This document shows, one piece after another, positions 24,016 through 32,542 of a DNA stretch of 64,000 bases. The notes below the pieces were generated by a model that had not been told where the DNA came from, did not search any database, and worked only from the letters and a program-made list of their open reading frames with translations. A program made the position numbers and the translations under genes. Position 1 is the stretch's first letter. Each line of letters begins with the position of its first letter. The stretch is from an uncultured Pseudomonadota bacterium (lineage in GTDB: Bacteria; Pseudomonadota; Alphaproteobacteria; UBA9219), in NCBI GenBank assembly GCA_903919315.1, contig CAIXHP010000030.1, forward strand, positions 62,001 to 126,000. The letters run 5' to 3'.

Positions 24016-24615
24016 ATGACCTTCCACGAAATCCAATTCCCGCCAGATATCGCCTATGGGGCTCAAGGCGGGCCGCAATATTCGACGACGGTGGTGGCGA
24101 CGGCATCGGGTTATGAACAGCGGAATTCGGTTTGGGTGGCCTCGCGCATGTCGTGGAATGTGGCTACCGGCCTCAAAAACCAGACGCAGCTGGATGCGCT
24201 GATCGCCTTTTTCCGCGCCCGTAAAGGCCGCGCCTATGGGTTTCGCTTCAAGGACTGGTCGGATTATCAGGCCACGGGACAAGCACTTGGCACCGGCGAT
24301 GGAGCGACCAAGAATTTCCAGCTGGTCAAAAGCTATAGCTCCGGCACCTATGGCGAAACGCGCGTTATCAAAAAGCCGGTGACAGGAACGGTGGTGCCAT
24401 ATCTGGCTGGCGTTAGACAAACATCCGGTTGGTCGGTTGACACCACGACCGGCATTCTGTCGTTTCTGACTCCTCCTGCGGTGGGTATTGCTGTCACTGC
24501 TGATCTCCAGTTCGACGTGCCGGTGCGTTTCGACACCGACAGTATGGCAGTGACGCTGGAACAGCTCAATCTGAGCCAGTGGCAAAGCATCCCGATCATC
24601 GAAATCCGTATCTGA
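24016..24615 (+). CDS. DUF2460 distal tail protein (GTA gp12-like)
   Basis: The 199-residue product shows the DUF2460 pattern: FHEIQFPPDIAYGAQGGPQY at the N-terminus, LDALIAFFRARKGRAYGFRF in the first half, and FDVPVRFDTD near the end. In Rhodobacter-type gene transfer agents this is gp12, the distal tail ring. It is the first of four genes in the gp12-gp15 order, behind a lambda-type head and chaperone set. Confidence 0.93.
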   Translation: MTFHEIQFPPDIAYGAQGGPQYSTTVVATASGYEQRNSVWVASRMSWNVATGLKNQTQLDALIAFFRARKGRAYGFRFKDWSDYQATGQALGTGDGATKNFQLVKSYSSGTYGETRVIKKPVTGTVVPYLAGVRQTSGWSVDTTTGILSFLTPPAVGIAVTADLQFDVPVRFDTDSMAVTLEQLNLSQWQSIPIIEIRI

Positions 24616-24616
24616 C

Positions 24617-25462
24617 ATGAAATCAGCTTCAACCCAACTTGCTGCGCATGTCGTGGGCGAGAGCACTACCCTTGCGACTTGCTGGAAGGTCTCGCGCCGC
24701 GACGGCGTGGTGCTTGGATTCACCGACCACGATCAGGATGTCACGGTGGATGGGCTGCTCTATCAGGCAAGCACCGGCTACACGCGTTCGGCTATTCACA
24801 CAATCTCGGATCTGTCGGTCGATAACCTCGATATTGAAAGCGCGCTTAACAGCGACACGCTGAGCGCCGATGATTTGCGCGCCGGTCTCTGGGATGGGGC
24901 GGAAATCGAAATCTTCTTCGTCAACTGGCAGGATTTGACACAAGGCAAGATTGTTCTGAAGCGCGGCACCATCGGCCATGTAGAGCTGCAAGATGCCGTG
25001 TTCAAGGCCGAACTGCGCGGCATGACGCAGCAACTGCAACAACAGATCGTCGAACTTTTTACACCCGACTGCCGCGCCGATCTCGGTGACAGCCGCTGCA
25101 AGGTCGATCTTTCGGCACTTACCGTGATTGGATCGGTGACGGCGGCGACCGACCAATATGGCTTCACGGACAGCACACGCAGCGAGGCAGATGACTACTG
25201 GAACGGTGGTCTTGTCACATGGACAAGCGGCGCCAATCAGGGACACAAAATGGAAATCGGTACTTTTACGGCGGGAGTGTTCTCGCTCTACCTGCCTATG
25301 TCGGGCGTCATTGCCGTGGGCGACACCTACAGCCTTCGACCTGGATGCGACAAGAGCTTCACGACCTGCAAGACGCGTTACAACAATGGGAACAATTTTC
25401 GCGGCGAGCCATACATCCCCGGCACCGATGTCGTTTACAATTATCCGGACAGCAAATCATGA
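24617..25462 (+). CDS. DUF2163 baseplate hub protein (GTA gp13-like)
   Basis: The 281-residue protein matches the DUF2163 plus C-terminal hub-domain family: LATCWKVSRRDGVVLGFTDH near residue 20, FTPDCRADLGDSRCKVDLSA, and a C-terminal CDKSFTTCKTRYNNGNNFRG. The conserved Cys residues are all present. It forms the hub of the baseplate in gene transfer agents. It overlaps the peptidase gene by ATGA. Confidence 0.93.
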   Translation: MKSASTQLAAHVVGESTTLATCWKVSRRDGVVLGFTDHDQDVTVDGLLYQASTGYTRSAIHTISDLSVDNLDIESALNSDTLSADDLRAGLWDGAEIEIFFVNWQDLTQGKIVLKRGTIGHVELQDAVFKAELRGMTQQLQQQIVELFTPDCRADLGDSRCKVDLSALTVIGSVTAATDQYGFTDSTRSEADDYWNGGLVTWTSGANQGHKMEIGTFTAGVFSLYLPMSGVIAVGDTYSLRPGCDKSFTTCKTRYNNGNNFRGEPYIPGTDVVYNYPDSKS

Positions 25463-25902
25463 TCACGCGCATGGACGCGGTGGCCGAAGCCCGTTCGTGG
25501 CTCGGCACGCCCTTTCGTCATCAATCTTCGATGAAGGGCGTCGCCTGCGACTGCATCGGATTGGTCAAGGGTGTTGGAGTGTCGCTTGGCCTCGTCGATT
25601 ACGATGAGCAGTCGGACAAGGCGCGGCCTTATCTCAACTACCGTCTGCTGCCCGACAGCAAGAAGATGCGCGAGGGGCTGGTCACCTTTCTGGTGCCGAT
25701 AACCGTTAGCGAAGCAACGCTGGCTGACATTCTGTTTCTGGCATGGACGAAGGAACCACAGCATGTCGCGTTGATTACCGATCGCGGCATCATTCACAGC
25801 TATTCTGGTGTTGGCAAGGTGGTCGAGCACAGCCTCGACGCTGACTGGAAGCGCCGTGTCACCAGCGCGTACCGCTATCCTTATTTTGTGGAGCAAGCCT
25901 GA
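25459..25902 (+). CDS. NlpC/P60 tail-tip peptidase (GTA gp14-like)
   Basis: The 147-residue enzyme has the NlpC/P60 cysteine peptidase core: catalytic Cys in ACDCIGLVKGV near residue 31, and the His in QHVALITD near 100. In gene transfer agents and related phages it sits in the tail tip and trims peptidoglycan during DNA entry. The start in the ATGA overlap is chosen over the long upstream frame that lies inside the DUF2163 gene. Confidence 0.9.
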   Translation: MITRMDAVAEARSWLGTPFRHQSSMKGVACDCIGLVKGVGVSLGLVDYDEQSDKARPYLNYRLLPDSKKMREGLVTFLVPITVSEATLADILFLAWTKEPQHVALITDRGIIHSYSGVGKVVEHSLDADWKRRVTSAYRYPYFVEQA

Positions 25903-28900
25903 ATGGCGATCCTTGCCCTCGGCATCGCTGGAGCCTCGCTGACTTCGGCAATCGGCATCGGTGCAAGCGTCGGTTGGCTTGGCGGCGTCATTATTGGCAA
26001 TTTGCTATTCGGCCAGAAAGCGCCGACGCAGGAAGGTTCGCGTGTCGGCGATCTGTCGGTGCAAAGCTCGACCTATGGCAAGCCGATCCCCATTGTTTAC
26101 GGCACCATGCGTTTTGCCGGAAACGTGTTCTGGTCAACCTCGCTTAAGGAAACACGCCATGTCTCGCACCAGCGTGGCGGCAAAGGCGGCGGTGGCGGCG
26201 CGACGCAGGTTACATACAGTTACTCCGTATCCTTTGCGGTGGGGTTGTGCGTCGGGCCGGTATCGACCATTCGCCGTATCTGGGCGGACACCAAGCTGAT
26301 TTACGATGCCACGGCAACGAACGCCCAAAGCGTTGAGAAATACCCAGGTGTCATTCGCTTTTATACCGGTGCTGAAACGCAGATGCCGGACAGCACGATG
26401 GAGATGTATCTCGGCGTCGGCAATGTTCCAGCGCATCGCGGGCTGGTTTATATTGTGTTCACCGATCTGCAACTGGCCGATTTTGCCAACCGCATCCCCA
26501 ACATAGGCGCGGAAGTCGTGGCGGCGGGCGGCATGCAATGCAACGCTGTTATTCTGCCGATGGTGGCGGGGCTGTCATGGGACGGCGGCGTCATTGATCC
26601 GGCGCGCGGCACCATGATCGGCAACGCGCCCAGCACGAATACCATTTACAAATACGACCTCGTCAACGCGCAGCTTCTTCTCACGGCTTCGATGGCCTTG
26701 TCGCCCTATGGCGGCCTGCAGGGCATCGACAGTCAAGGTTATTATTACCACGCTGCCGATGCCTATGCCGTTTCAATGCGCCTCGTCAAACGCCATCCGC
26801 AGACGTTGGCGGTGGTGGCGCAGACGGCACGCAACATTCCATTCACGCCGAGCGGCATCGTGCGGCGAGACAAAATCTTCTGTTACTATTCGCGGCAAGT
26901 CTATGACACCAATCTGTCGCTGGTAATTGATCTATCGGCCAAGCTTCCGTCCTATGGCTCCAGTGCCGCACCGATGTGCGACGATCCATACGGCAATTAT
27001 TGGCAGGTCGGGCCGGACTATATCCGCAAATATGACGGCGGTGGCAATGTCACGGCCTGGGCTGTCTCTGCATGGACGGGAGGCACAAACACGCCGGACA
27101 CCATTTTCTGGGATGATTACACGGGGTGTCTCTATTTTCAGATCGGCCTTCTGCACCGCATCGTTAAATGGGACGCCAATGCAGGCTTTGTCGCCTATGT
27201 AGACGGCGTTTCCATCCCCGCTGGCATCGGCGCACAAGGATTCTTCAACCTGCCAGTCAACGGCAAGCTCTGGTCTGCAGGCGGCATTACGGTCACAAAA
27301 ATTGATCTGGTCGGCATGGAGATTGTCGAAACGGTCAATTTGGCACCCTTCCTGCCGAGCACTTCCACGCATTTCGGCGGGGTTTACGAAAAATTCACCA
27401 ACAGCATGGTAATCAGTACCACATCCGGCGAGTTCAAATATCCGCTGGAGCGCTATGGTAACGATGCCGTGCCGTTATCGGCGGTGTTGTCTGACCTGTG
27501 CATCAAAGCCGGAATGCAGACAACCGACATCGTCACTGGCGGCGTCACGCAATCCTTGCGTGGTTATATCGTCAACAACCGGATGACGGCCCGCGATGCT
27601 CTGGCACCGCTTCTAGGAACCTTCTTCATCGATGCGGTGGAGATCGACGGCATACTGAATTTTGTGCCGAGGGGACAGTCCTCCGTCGCTTCGATTTCCT
27701 ACGACGATTTGGGAGCATCAGACAACGTCGATGCTAATAATCCATCGCTAAGGCTTGATGAAACGCGCAAGCAGGACATCGAGCTGCCGTTGCGCATTGA
27801 TCTGACCCATATTGATCCAGACCGTTTTTACGAGACCAACACCCAGCATGCCTCGCGCATCCAGAACGCGGTGGGTACGCAAGATCTGCAGAGCATCCAG
27901 CTTTCCATTGTCCTGACCGCAGCCGAGGCGGCGCAGGTGGCATTGCGTACCATGAAAAACGCATGGATCGAACGCAACAGTTACAGTTTCAACCTACCAC
28001 CGAAATGGCTGCGGCTTGATCCGACCGACGTCCTCACGGTCAACACGCCTGATGCAGTATTCACGGTTCGGCTCAATCAGGTTGATTTCGGTGCCAACAA
28101 CGTCGTGGCCTGTCAGGCGGTGGCGGAGGATAATTACGCCTATGCGGCGACGGCAACCGGAACCAGCGTTGCATTGATGGCTGTGCCGATCAATTCCGCC
28201 GTTCCTGTCTCGCTGTTTCTTCTCGACCTGCCGATGCTGGTCTTGAATGACAACAATGTTGGTCTTTATTACGCCTTCGGCCTTGCCAGCAACGTCTCCA
28301 GCGCCACGCTTTACCGCGCACCCGATCAATTGGCGTGGACGGTGGTTGGCACTGGCACCGAAGGCCCCTCATTTGGCTGGGCGGACACGGTTCTGGGCGA
28401 TTGTTCGCGTCCAACAGTCTGGGACATGGCCAACACGGTGCAAATCACGCTGGGACAAGGCACGCTGAGCAGCGCGTCGGCGCTTGATGTTTTGAACTGG
28501 AACAATGTCGGCGTACTGGGGAACGAGATCATCCAGTGGCAAACGGCTACGCCGATCTCGGCCAACGTTTATCAGCTATCTGGACTTTTGCGTGGCCGTC
28601 GCGGTACCGAGGACATGACCGGCACGCATCAGATCGGCGAACCTTTCATCGTCTTGTCGTCACAGGGGCTTTACCGCACGCCGCTGACCTCGACCGATGT
28701 CGGCCAGACTACCTATTACAAGGGCGTTCCTTCTGGTGGAAACTTTGACGATGCGCCACCGACACCGCTGACTTTCCAAGGACGCAGCATGAAATGCCTG
28801 TCTCCGGCACAGGCAACAGGCACGCGCGACGGCAGCGGCAATCTGACCATCAGCTGGTTCCGTCGTTCGCGCTGGTACGGTGAATGGGTAGACAATACCG

Positions 28901-29115
28901 ATGTGCCTTTGTTCGAGGACAGCGAGGCTTATTCGGTCGACATTCTCAGTAGTGGCCAAGTGGTGCGGACGATTTCGGCCAACAGCTCAAGCGCGACCTA
29001 CACGGCAGCCCAGCAGGTGTTGGATTTCGGCGCGGCGCAGTCGGCGTTGTCGGTTGCAATCTATCAGCTTAACTCCGTCATCGGACGGGGCATTCCAGCC
29101 AAGGCGATCCTATGA
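25903..29115 (+). CDS. Baseplate megatron / host-specificity tail protein (GTA gp15-like)
   Basis: At 1070 residues this is the large tail-tip protein. It begins with a hydrophobic segment (SLTSAIGIGASVGWLGGVIIGNLLF, written here only as residues 12-36), then the conserved QSSTYGKPIPIVYGTMRFAGNV motif region near 55-75 and GGGGGATQVTYSYSVSFAVG near 100. The middle part is beta-rich and the C-terminal half carries phage-tail-protein and fibronectin-like repeats. It has the size and order of gp15, which crosses the outer envelope and determines host contact. It overlaps the next gene by ATGA. Confidence 0.9.
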   Translation: MAILALGIAGASLTSAIGIGASVGWLGGVIIGNLLFGQKAPTQEGSRVGDLSVQSSTYGKPIPIVYGTMRFAGNVFWSTSLKETRHVSHQRGGKGGGGGATQVTYSYSVSFAVGLCVGPVSTIRRIWADTKLIYDATATNAQSVEKYPGVIRFYTGAETQMPDSTMEMYLGVGNVPAHRGLVYIVFTDLQLADFANRIPNIGAEVVAAGGMQCNAVILPMVAGLSWDGGVIDPARGTMIGNAPSTNTIYKYDLVNAQLLLTASMALSPYGGLQGIDSQGYYYHAADAYAVSMRLVKRHPQTLAVVAQTARNIPFTPSGIVRRDKIFCYYSRQVYDTNLSLVIDLSAKLPSYGSSAAPMCDDPYGNYWQVGPDYIRKYDGGGNVTAWAVSAWTGGTNTPDTIFWDDYTGCLYFQIGLLHRIVKWDANAGFVAYVDGVSIPAGIGAQGFFNLPVNGKLWSAGGITVTKIDLVGMEIVETVNLAPFLPSTSTHFGGVYEKFTNSMVISTTSGEFKYPLERYGNDAVPLSAVLSDLCIKAGMQTTDIVTGGVTQSLRGYIVNNRMTARDALAPLLGTFFIDAVEIDGILNFVPRGQSSVASISYDDLGASDNVDANNPSLRLDETRKQDIELPLRIDLTHIDPDRFYETNTQHASRIQNAVGTQDLQSIQLSIVLTAAEAAQVALRTMKNAWIERNSYSFNLPPKWLRLDPTDVLTVNTPDAVFTVRLNQVDFGANNVVACQAVAEDNYAYAATATGTSVALMAVPINSAVPVSLFLLDLPMLVLNDNNVGLYYAFGLASNVSSATLYRAPDQLAWTVVGTGTEGPSFGWADTVLGDCSRPTVWDMANTVQITLGQGTLSSASALDVLNWNNVGVLGNEIIQWQTATPISANVYQLSGLLRGRRGTEDMTGTHQIGEPFIVLSSQGLYRTPLTSTDVGQTTYYKGVPSGGNFDDAPPTPLTFQGRSMKCLSPAQATGTRDGSGNLTISWFRRSRWYGEWVDNTDVPLFEDSEAYSVDILSSGQVVRTISANSSSATYTAAQQVLDFGAAQSALSVAIYQLNSVIGRGIPAKAIL

Positions 29116-29840
29116 CCACAACCCCCAATCTTCTTCTCAGCCACATCGTTGCCAGCCAGTCCCAGAAGGAAGTGACGGCCAACGCCGCCTTGGATGGACT
29201 AGACCAAGCCCTGTGCCAACCGACCGTTATTGCCATGACCGATGCTAATCTGGCGCTGACCGACGCGCAGATGCTCGGCAACATGTTTCTGAGCTTCACC
29301 GGCACGCTGACGGCGGTGCGCACGATTACAATACCAGTTCATGCGAAACTGATCCTGATCGAAAACGACACAACGGGCGGCTTTGCGTTAAACGTGCAAG
29401 TGCCGTCTGGCACCGCGATTGTGTTCAACTCAGGTGATCTCAAGCTGCTTTATTGCGACGGCACAAATCTTAAAACGGTTTCATCGGTCGCTACAGCCAG
29501 CAGTAATCCCTATGACATCGGATGCAGCGTAGCTGGTACGCCAGCTGCCAACGCAACGCTGCTGCGTTATCCCATGCCGCGCGCCGTGACCTTTCCGTCT
29601 GGCATGACCAGCAGCAAGGCTATTGCCAACACGGCGGCGACGGCCAGCACGACATTTTCGGTCAAGAAAAACGGTATGCAATTCGCCACCTTCGTATTTG
29701 CGGCCTCCGGTACGTCCGCCACCTTCGCAGCAGCTTCCTCTACGGCCTTTGCCGCAGGCGACGTACTGACCATCACAGCACCAGCAACGCCAGACGCCAC
29801 GCTGGCCGATCTTGGCATCGCTCTCGCCGCCACACGATAG
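29112..29840 (+). CDS. Tail fibre-associated protein (DUF2793-like)
   Basis: The 242-residue product starts TTTPNLLLSHIVASQSQKEV, resembling the N-terminus of DUF2793-type phage proteins that attach fibres to the tail tip. The rest is threonine and alanine-rich, beta-structured (TASTTFSVKKNGMQFATFVF). It is coupled by ATGA to the megatron gene. Function in receptor binding is inferred from position. Confidence 0.75.
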   Translation: MTTTPNLLLSHIVASQSQKEVTANAALDGLDQALCQPTVIAMTDANLALTDAQMLGNMFLSFTGTLTAVRTITIPVHAKLILIENDTTGGFALNVQVPSGTAIVFNSGDLKLLYCDGTNLKTVSSVATASSNPYDIGCSVAGTPAANATLLRYPMPRAVTFPSGMTSSKAIANTAATASTTFSVKKNGMQFATFVFAASGTSATFAAASSTAFAAGDVLTITAPATPDATLADLGIALAATR

Positions 29841-29850
29841 GAGAATAAAC

Positions 29851-30858
29851 ATGGCTTTGCGTTTTATCGACGGAATGCTGCATTACAGCGTTCCGAGCCA
29901 GCTGGGCGCGAAATACAGCGCGTTCAACAACAGCAGCATGACGTCTATGACCGGACGGCGTTCCAGTACGACTGCGCTCAAAATGGGAACAGCATCTGAT
30001 TACATATCGATGACGTTCGACAATCAGCAAACCTGGATTGTCGGCTTTGCTTATCAGATGATGGGCAATGAAGGTTCGCTTTTGTTGCAAGCAAACGATA
30101 GTGCCGCCAACAACCAGCTTGCGGTCGTGATTACCACGGCGGGCGCCATTCAGCTCATGCGCGGTGGCCAGTATGGAACCGTCCTCGCCACATCTTCGAA
30201 CGCCATTCCACTTAACACCTGGAATTACATCGAAGTAAAAATGACCATCGCCTCTAGCGGTGGGGTCTTTGAGGTGCGCGTCAATGAAAGCGTGTGGGTG
30301 ACCTATAGCGGCAATACCCAAAGTTCGACCAACGCGAATGCCAATTATATTCAGATTAAAGGCCGTTATTCGTCATGTGCCTATATGGATGTTTATATGT
30401 GCGACGGCAGCGGATCACGCAACAACACCTATCTCGGTGACTGCCGTATCGATACGGTTCGTCCCAGCGCCGCAGGCACCTACACCCAACTCACACCACA
30501 GGGCAGCGCAAGCAATTATGCCAACGTTAATGAGACGACCCTCGACAGCGACAGCAGCTACAATTACAGCAACACGGCGGGCAATATAGACTCCTTCGTC
30601 TGCAGTACGCTGACTTCGATCACTGGCACAATCTTCGGCGTGCAATCCAACGTCGCTGCCGATAAAGACGATGCCGGTTCGCGCACCGTTGCCGTGACCA
30701 CGCGCGTGAGCAGCACCGATTATACCGGCTCGACGCAGTCAGTTTCCACAAACTACGTCTATTACAAGCAGATTTGGGAGCAGAACCCGAATGCCGCCGC
30801 AAACTGGACGGCGACGACGATCAACGCGTCTGAATTCGGTTACAAGGTGATCGCATGA
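29851..30858 (+). CDS. Putative tail fibre protein with lectin-like beta sandwich
   Basis: The start at 29851 follows TAGGAG. The 335-residue protein has strings of Thr, Ser and Asn and alternating hydrophobic residues typical of a concanavalin/LamG-like beta sandwich at about 20-190 (WIVGFAYQMMGNEGSLLLQA; NTWNYIEVKMTIASSGGVFE). It ends ASEFGYKVIA, like other phage receptor-binding proteins. It probably binds a surface polysaccharide; the ligand is unknown. Confidence 0.7.
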   Translation: MALRFIDGMLHYSVPSQLGAKYSAFNNSSMTSMTGRRSSTTALKMGTASDYISMTFDNQQTWIVGFAYQMMGNEGSLLLQANDSAANNQLAVVITTAGAIQLMRGGQYGTVLATSSNAIPLNTWNYIEVKMTIASSGGVFEVRVNESVWVTYSGNTQSSTNANANYIQIKGRYSSCAYMDVYMCDGSGSRNNTYLGDCRIDTVRPSAAGTYTQLTPQGSASNYANVNETTLDSDSSYNYSNTAGNIDSFVCSTLTSITGTIFGVQSNVAADKDDAGSRTVAVTTRVSSTDYTGSTQSVSTNYVYYKQIWEQNPNAAANWTATTINASEFGYKVIA

Positions 30859-31067
30859 GCTTACGTTTCAGCCAGCTTGCCGTTGAAGCGATACAACGCC
30901 CGACGACCGCCAGGGTACATATGTCGCAGCTGGCAATCGAGGCCATCCAGCGTCCGACCACAGCGCGTGTTCGTCTCAGTCAGATCGCCGTCGAGATCAT
31001 CAGCCACAATGGTGCCAGCGGATCTGGATCGTCAGCCGGATCAGGCATGCTGATCGTCGCCACATAA
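30855..31067 (+). CDS. Small tail protein with three 18-residue repeats
   Basis: The 70-residue protein consists of SQLAVEAIQRPTTARV, a second near-identical copy, and a third, diverged copy SQIAVEIIS, then a glycine-serine tail. The DNA of the repeats differs at many silent positions while the residues are kept, which shows selection on the protein. Motifs of the form R-x-SQLxVE recur in proteins at the end of phage fibre modules. It is coupled by ATGA to the fibre gene. Confidence 0.65.
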   Translation: MSLRFSQLAVEAIQRPTTARVHMSQLAIEAIQRPTTARVRLSQIAVEIISHNGASGSGSSAGSGMLIVAT

Positions 31068-31098
31068 GCTCGGTCGTGCCAGAAAAAAGGAAACATCT

Positions 31099-31386
31099 AT
31101 GTTCAACACACAGCACCAACCCGTTCTCGATGGGTTGGAACAGGAGGAATCCGACATGAATGAGCCGGAGTATTTCCGTGCCATCGGCAGGCTGGAGGCG
31201 CAAGTGCAGGCGCTGACCACTGCCGTAAGCGAACTCAAGACCAAGCTCGATGGCATGGACGCAAAACTGGCCGAGCTTGATCGCACGGCCAGCCGATGGA
31301 AAGGCGGCTTCGCCGTCATTCTTATGCTCGGCGCGATTACGGGGTTTGTACTGGACAATGTGCTGCGGTGGTTTTCGCCACGTTGA
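31099..31386 (+). CDS. Holin-like membrane protein with coiled coil, possible dual start
   Basis: The product (95 residues from 31099) has a coiled coil (IGRLEAQVQALTTAVSELKT) followed by one membrane helix (GGFAVILMLGAITGFVLDNV) and a short charged end, like XhlA/holin-type lysis proteins. A second ATG at 31156 has a perfect AGGAGG site eight bases upstream and would drop 19 residues; the first ATG has AAAGGAA. Holins often use two starts to time lysis. It is followed by a strong terminator, then the endolysin. Confidence 0.65.
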   Translation: MFNTQHQPVLDGLEQEESDMNEPEYFRAIGRLEAQVQALTTAVSELKTKLDGMDAKLAELDRTASRWKGGFAVILMLGAITGFVLDNVLRWFSPR

Positions 31387-31422
31387 TCTCGAAACAATCT
31401 CGATTGCCCAGATTTTCCGCCA

Positions 31423-31461
31423 AGCCGCCGCCCACCTGCAAAAGTTGGCGGCTTTTTCTTT
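31423..31461 (+). terminator. Intrinsic terminator between holin-like and lysin genes
   Basis: AGCCGCC at 31423-31429 pairs with GGCGGCT at 31447-31453 and is followed by TTTTCTTT. This is the best-formed intrinsic terminator in the prophage. Confidence 0.75.
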
Positions 31462-31483
31462 CCCCTAACGACAGGAGCATATA

Positions 31484-32146
31484 ATGACGACAGCAGAACC
31501 ATCGCGCGGCATCCGCAACAACAACCCCGGCAACATCCGTAAATCCAACGACCCGTGGCAAGGATTGGCTGCACAACAAACGGATGCGGACTTTTTCGTC
31601 TTTCAAAGCCCAATTTATGGCATTCGTGCCATCGCCCGCACACTGATCACATATCAAGACAAATACGGGCTTCAGACGATCAATGATCTCATCAGCCGGT
31701 GGGCGCCGCCGAACGAAAACAACACCAACGCCTATGTTGCCGAGGTCGTGGCTAAAACAGGCCTCACCGCCAGCCAAAGCGTCAACATGCACAGTTATGT
31801 CAACCTCAAGGCGGTGGTCGCTGCCATTATCACCCAGGAAAACGGCCAGCAGCCCTATACCGCCACCCAACTCGACAAAGCTCTCGTGTTGGCCGGTGTC
31901 GAGCCTCCTGTGCAAAGCCTTCAGCAGACCCGCACCGTCAAAGGTGGCCAGACGGCGACGGCGGCCACGGTGGGCGTCGGCGTTCTGGAGGCCGTCCGTG
32001 AAAGCGTCGATCCAGCACGTGATGCGCTACTGAGCATTGCGCCCTATCTCGATGGGGTGAAATGGCTGCTGCTCGCTGTTACGTTGATCGGCATCGGCGT
32101 GATGATCTGGGCGCGCATAGACGATCGCCGCAAGGGGCTGCGCTGA
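31484..32146 (+). CDS. Peptidoglycan-degrading virion/lysis protein with C-terminal membrane helix
   Basis: The 220-residue protein has RGIRNNNPGNIRKSNDPWQG at residues 8-27, the start of a lysozyme-like family found as phage P5-type structural lysins, then IYGIRAIARTLITYQDKYGL and WAPPNENNTNAYV. A hydrophobic helix near 183-200 (VKWLLLAVTLIGIGVMIWAR) would anchor it in the inner membrane. Its location before the spanins makes it the likely endolysin. An ACAGGAG site precedes the ATG. Confidence 0.8.
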   Translation: MTTAEPSRGIRNNNPGNIRKSNDPWQGLAAQQTDADFFVFQSPIYGIRAIARTLITYQDKYGLQTINDLISRWAPPNENNTNAYVAEVVAKTGLTASQSVNMHSYVNLKAVVAAIITQENGQQPYTATQLDKALVLAGVEPPVQSLQQTRTVKGGQTATAATVGVGVLEAVRESVDPARDALLSIAPYLDGVKWLLLAVTLIGIGVMIWARIDDRRKGLR

Positions 32147-32385
32147 TGTGGGTGCTGTTAACAGGCTGGCTGTCCGGCAACGCAATCAAGCTGATCGGCT
32201 ATGCCACGGCGGCTCTTTCAGTTTCCGCAATCCTGCTCGGTGCGCGCGAAGCCGGACGCACCGCTGAGCGCTACGACCAACTTCAAAAATCAATGGAGAT
32301 CAAAAATGCGCAGCTTAATGCAACGCTTACTGCTCCTCACACTCGTGATGAGCTTGTTGACCAATTGCGCGGAGGGAAATTCTGA
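32146..32385 (+). CDS. Inner-membrane spanin-like protein (Rz-type)
   Basis: The 79-residue product has an N-terminal membrane helix (IKLIGYATAALSVSAILLGA) followed by a charged helical periplasmic part (AERYDQLQKSMEIKNAQLNA). It begins at an ATGA-type overlap with the lysin stop, and a second lysis gene starts inside it in another frame. This nested arrangement is the signature of Rz/Rz1 spanin pairs, which fuse the two membranes in the last step of lysis. Confidence 0.7.
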   Translation: MWVLLTGWLSGNAIKLIGYATAALSVSAILLGAREAGRTAERYDQLQKSMEIKNAQLNATLTAPHTRDELVDQLRGGKF

Positions 32386-32542
32386 TCCAGCATGCGTATG
32401 CCCGCCGATCAAGGAGTATGATAAAACCTATCAAATGCAGTTAGCTGCAGAAATTATGGGTGCGGCACAAGATGCGGTTTTCCCCAACGCTTTACAAGAT
32501 TATGCACTGCTTCGTGAACAGGTTAGGAAATGCTCGCCCTAA
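32306..32542 (+). CDS. Outer-membrane spanin-like lipoprotein (Rz1-type)
   Basis: The 78-residue product starts inside the i-spanin gene in another frame. It has a lipoprotein-like signal (LLLLTLVMSLLTNC; Asn at -1 is unusual), then CVCPPIKEYDKTYQMQLAAE. Size, overlap and signal fit an o-spanin. Its stop codon overlaps the stop of the convergent res gene at 32539-32542. Confidence 0.65.
   Translation: MRSLMQRLLLLTLVMSLLTNCAEGNSDPACVCPPIKEYDKTYQMQLAAEIMGAAQDAVFPNALQDYALLREQVRKCSP

Noticed and set aside
30855-31067. Repeats in the small tail gene, considered as a CRISPR-like or DNA repeat
   Set aside because: The repetition is at the protein level, with many silent differences, no spacers and only three copies.
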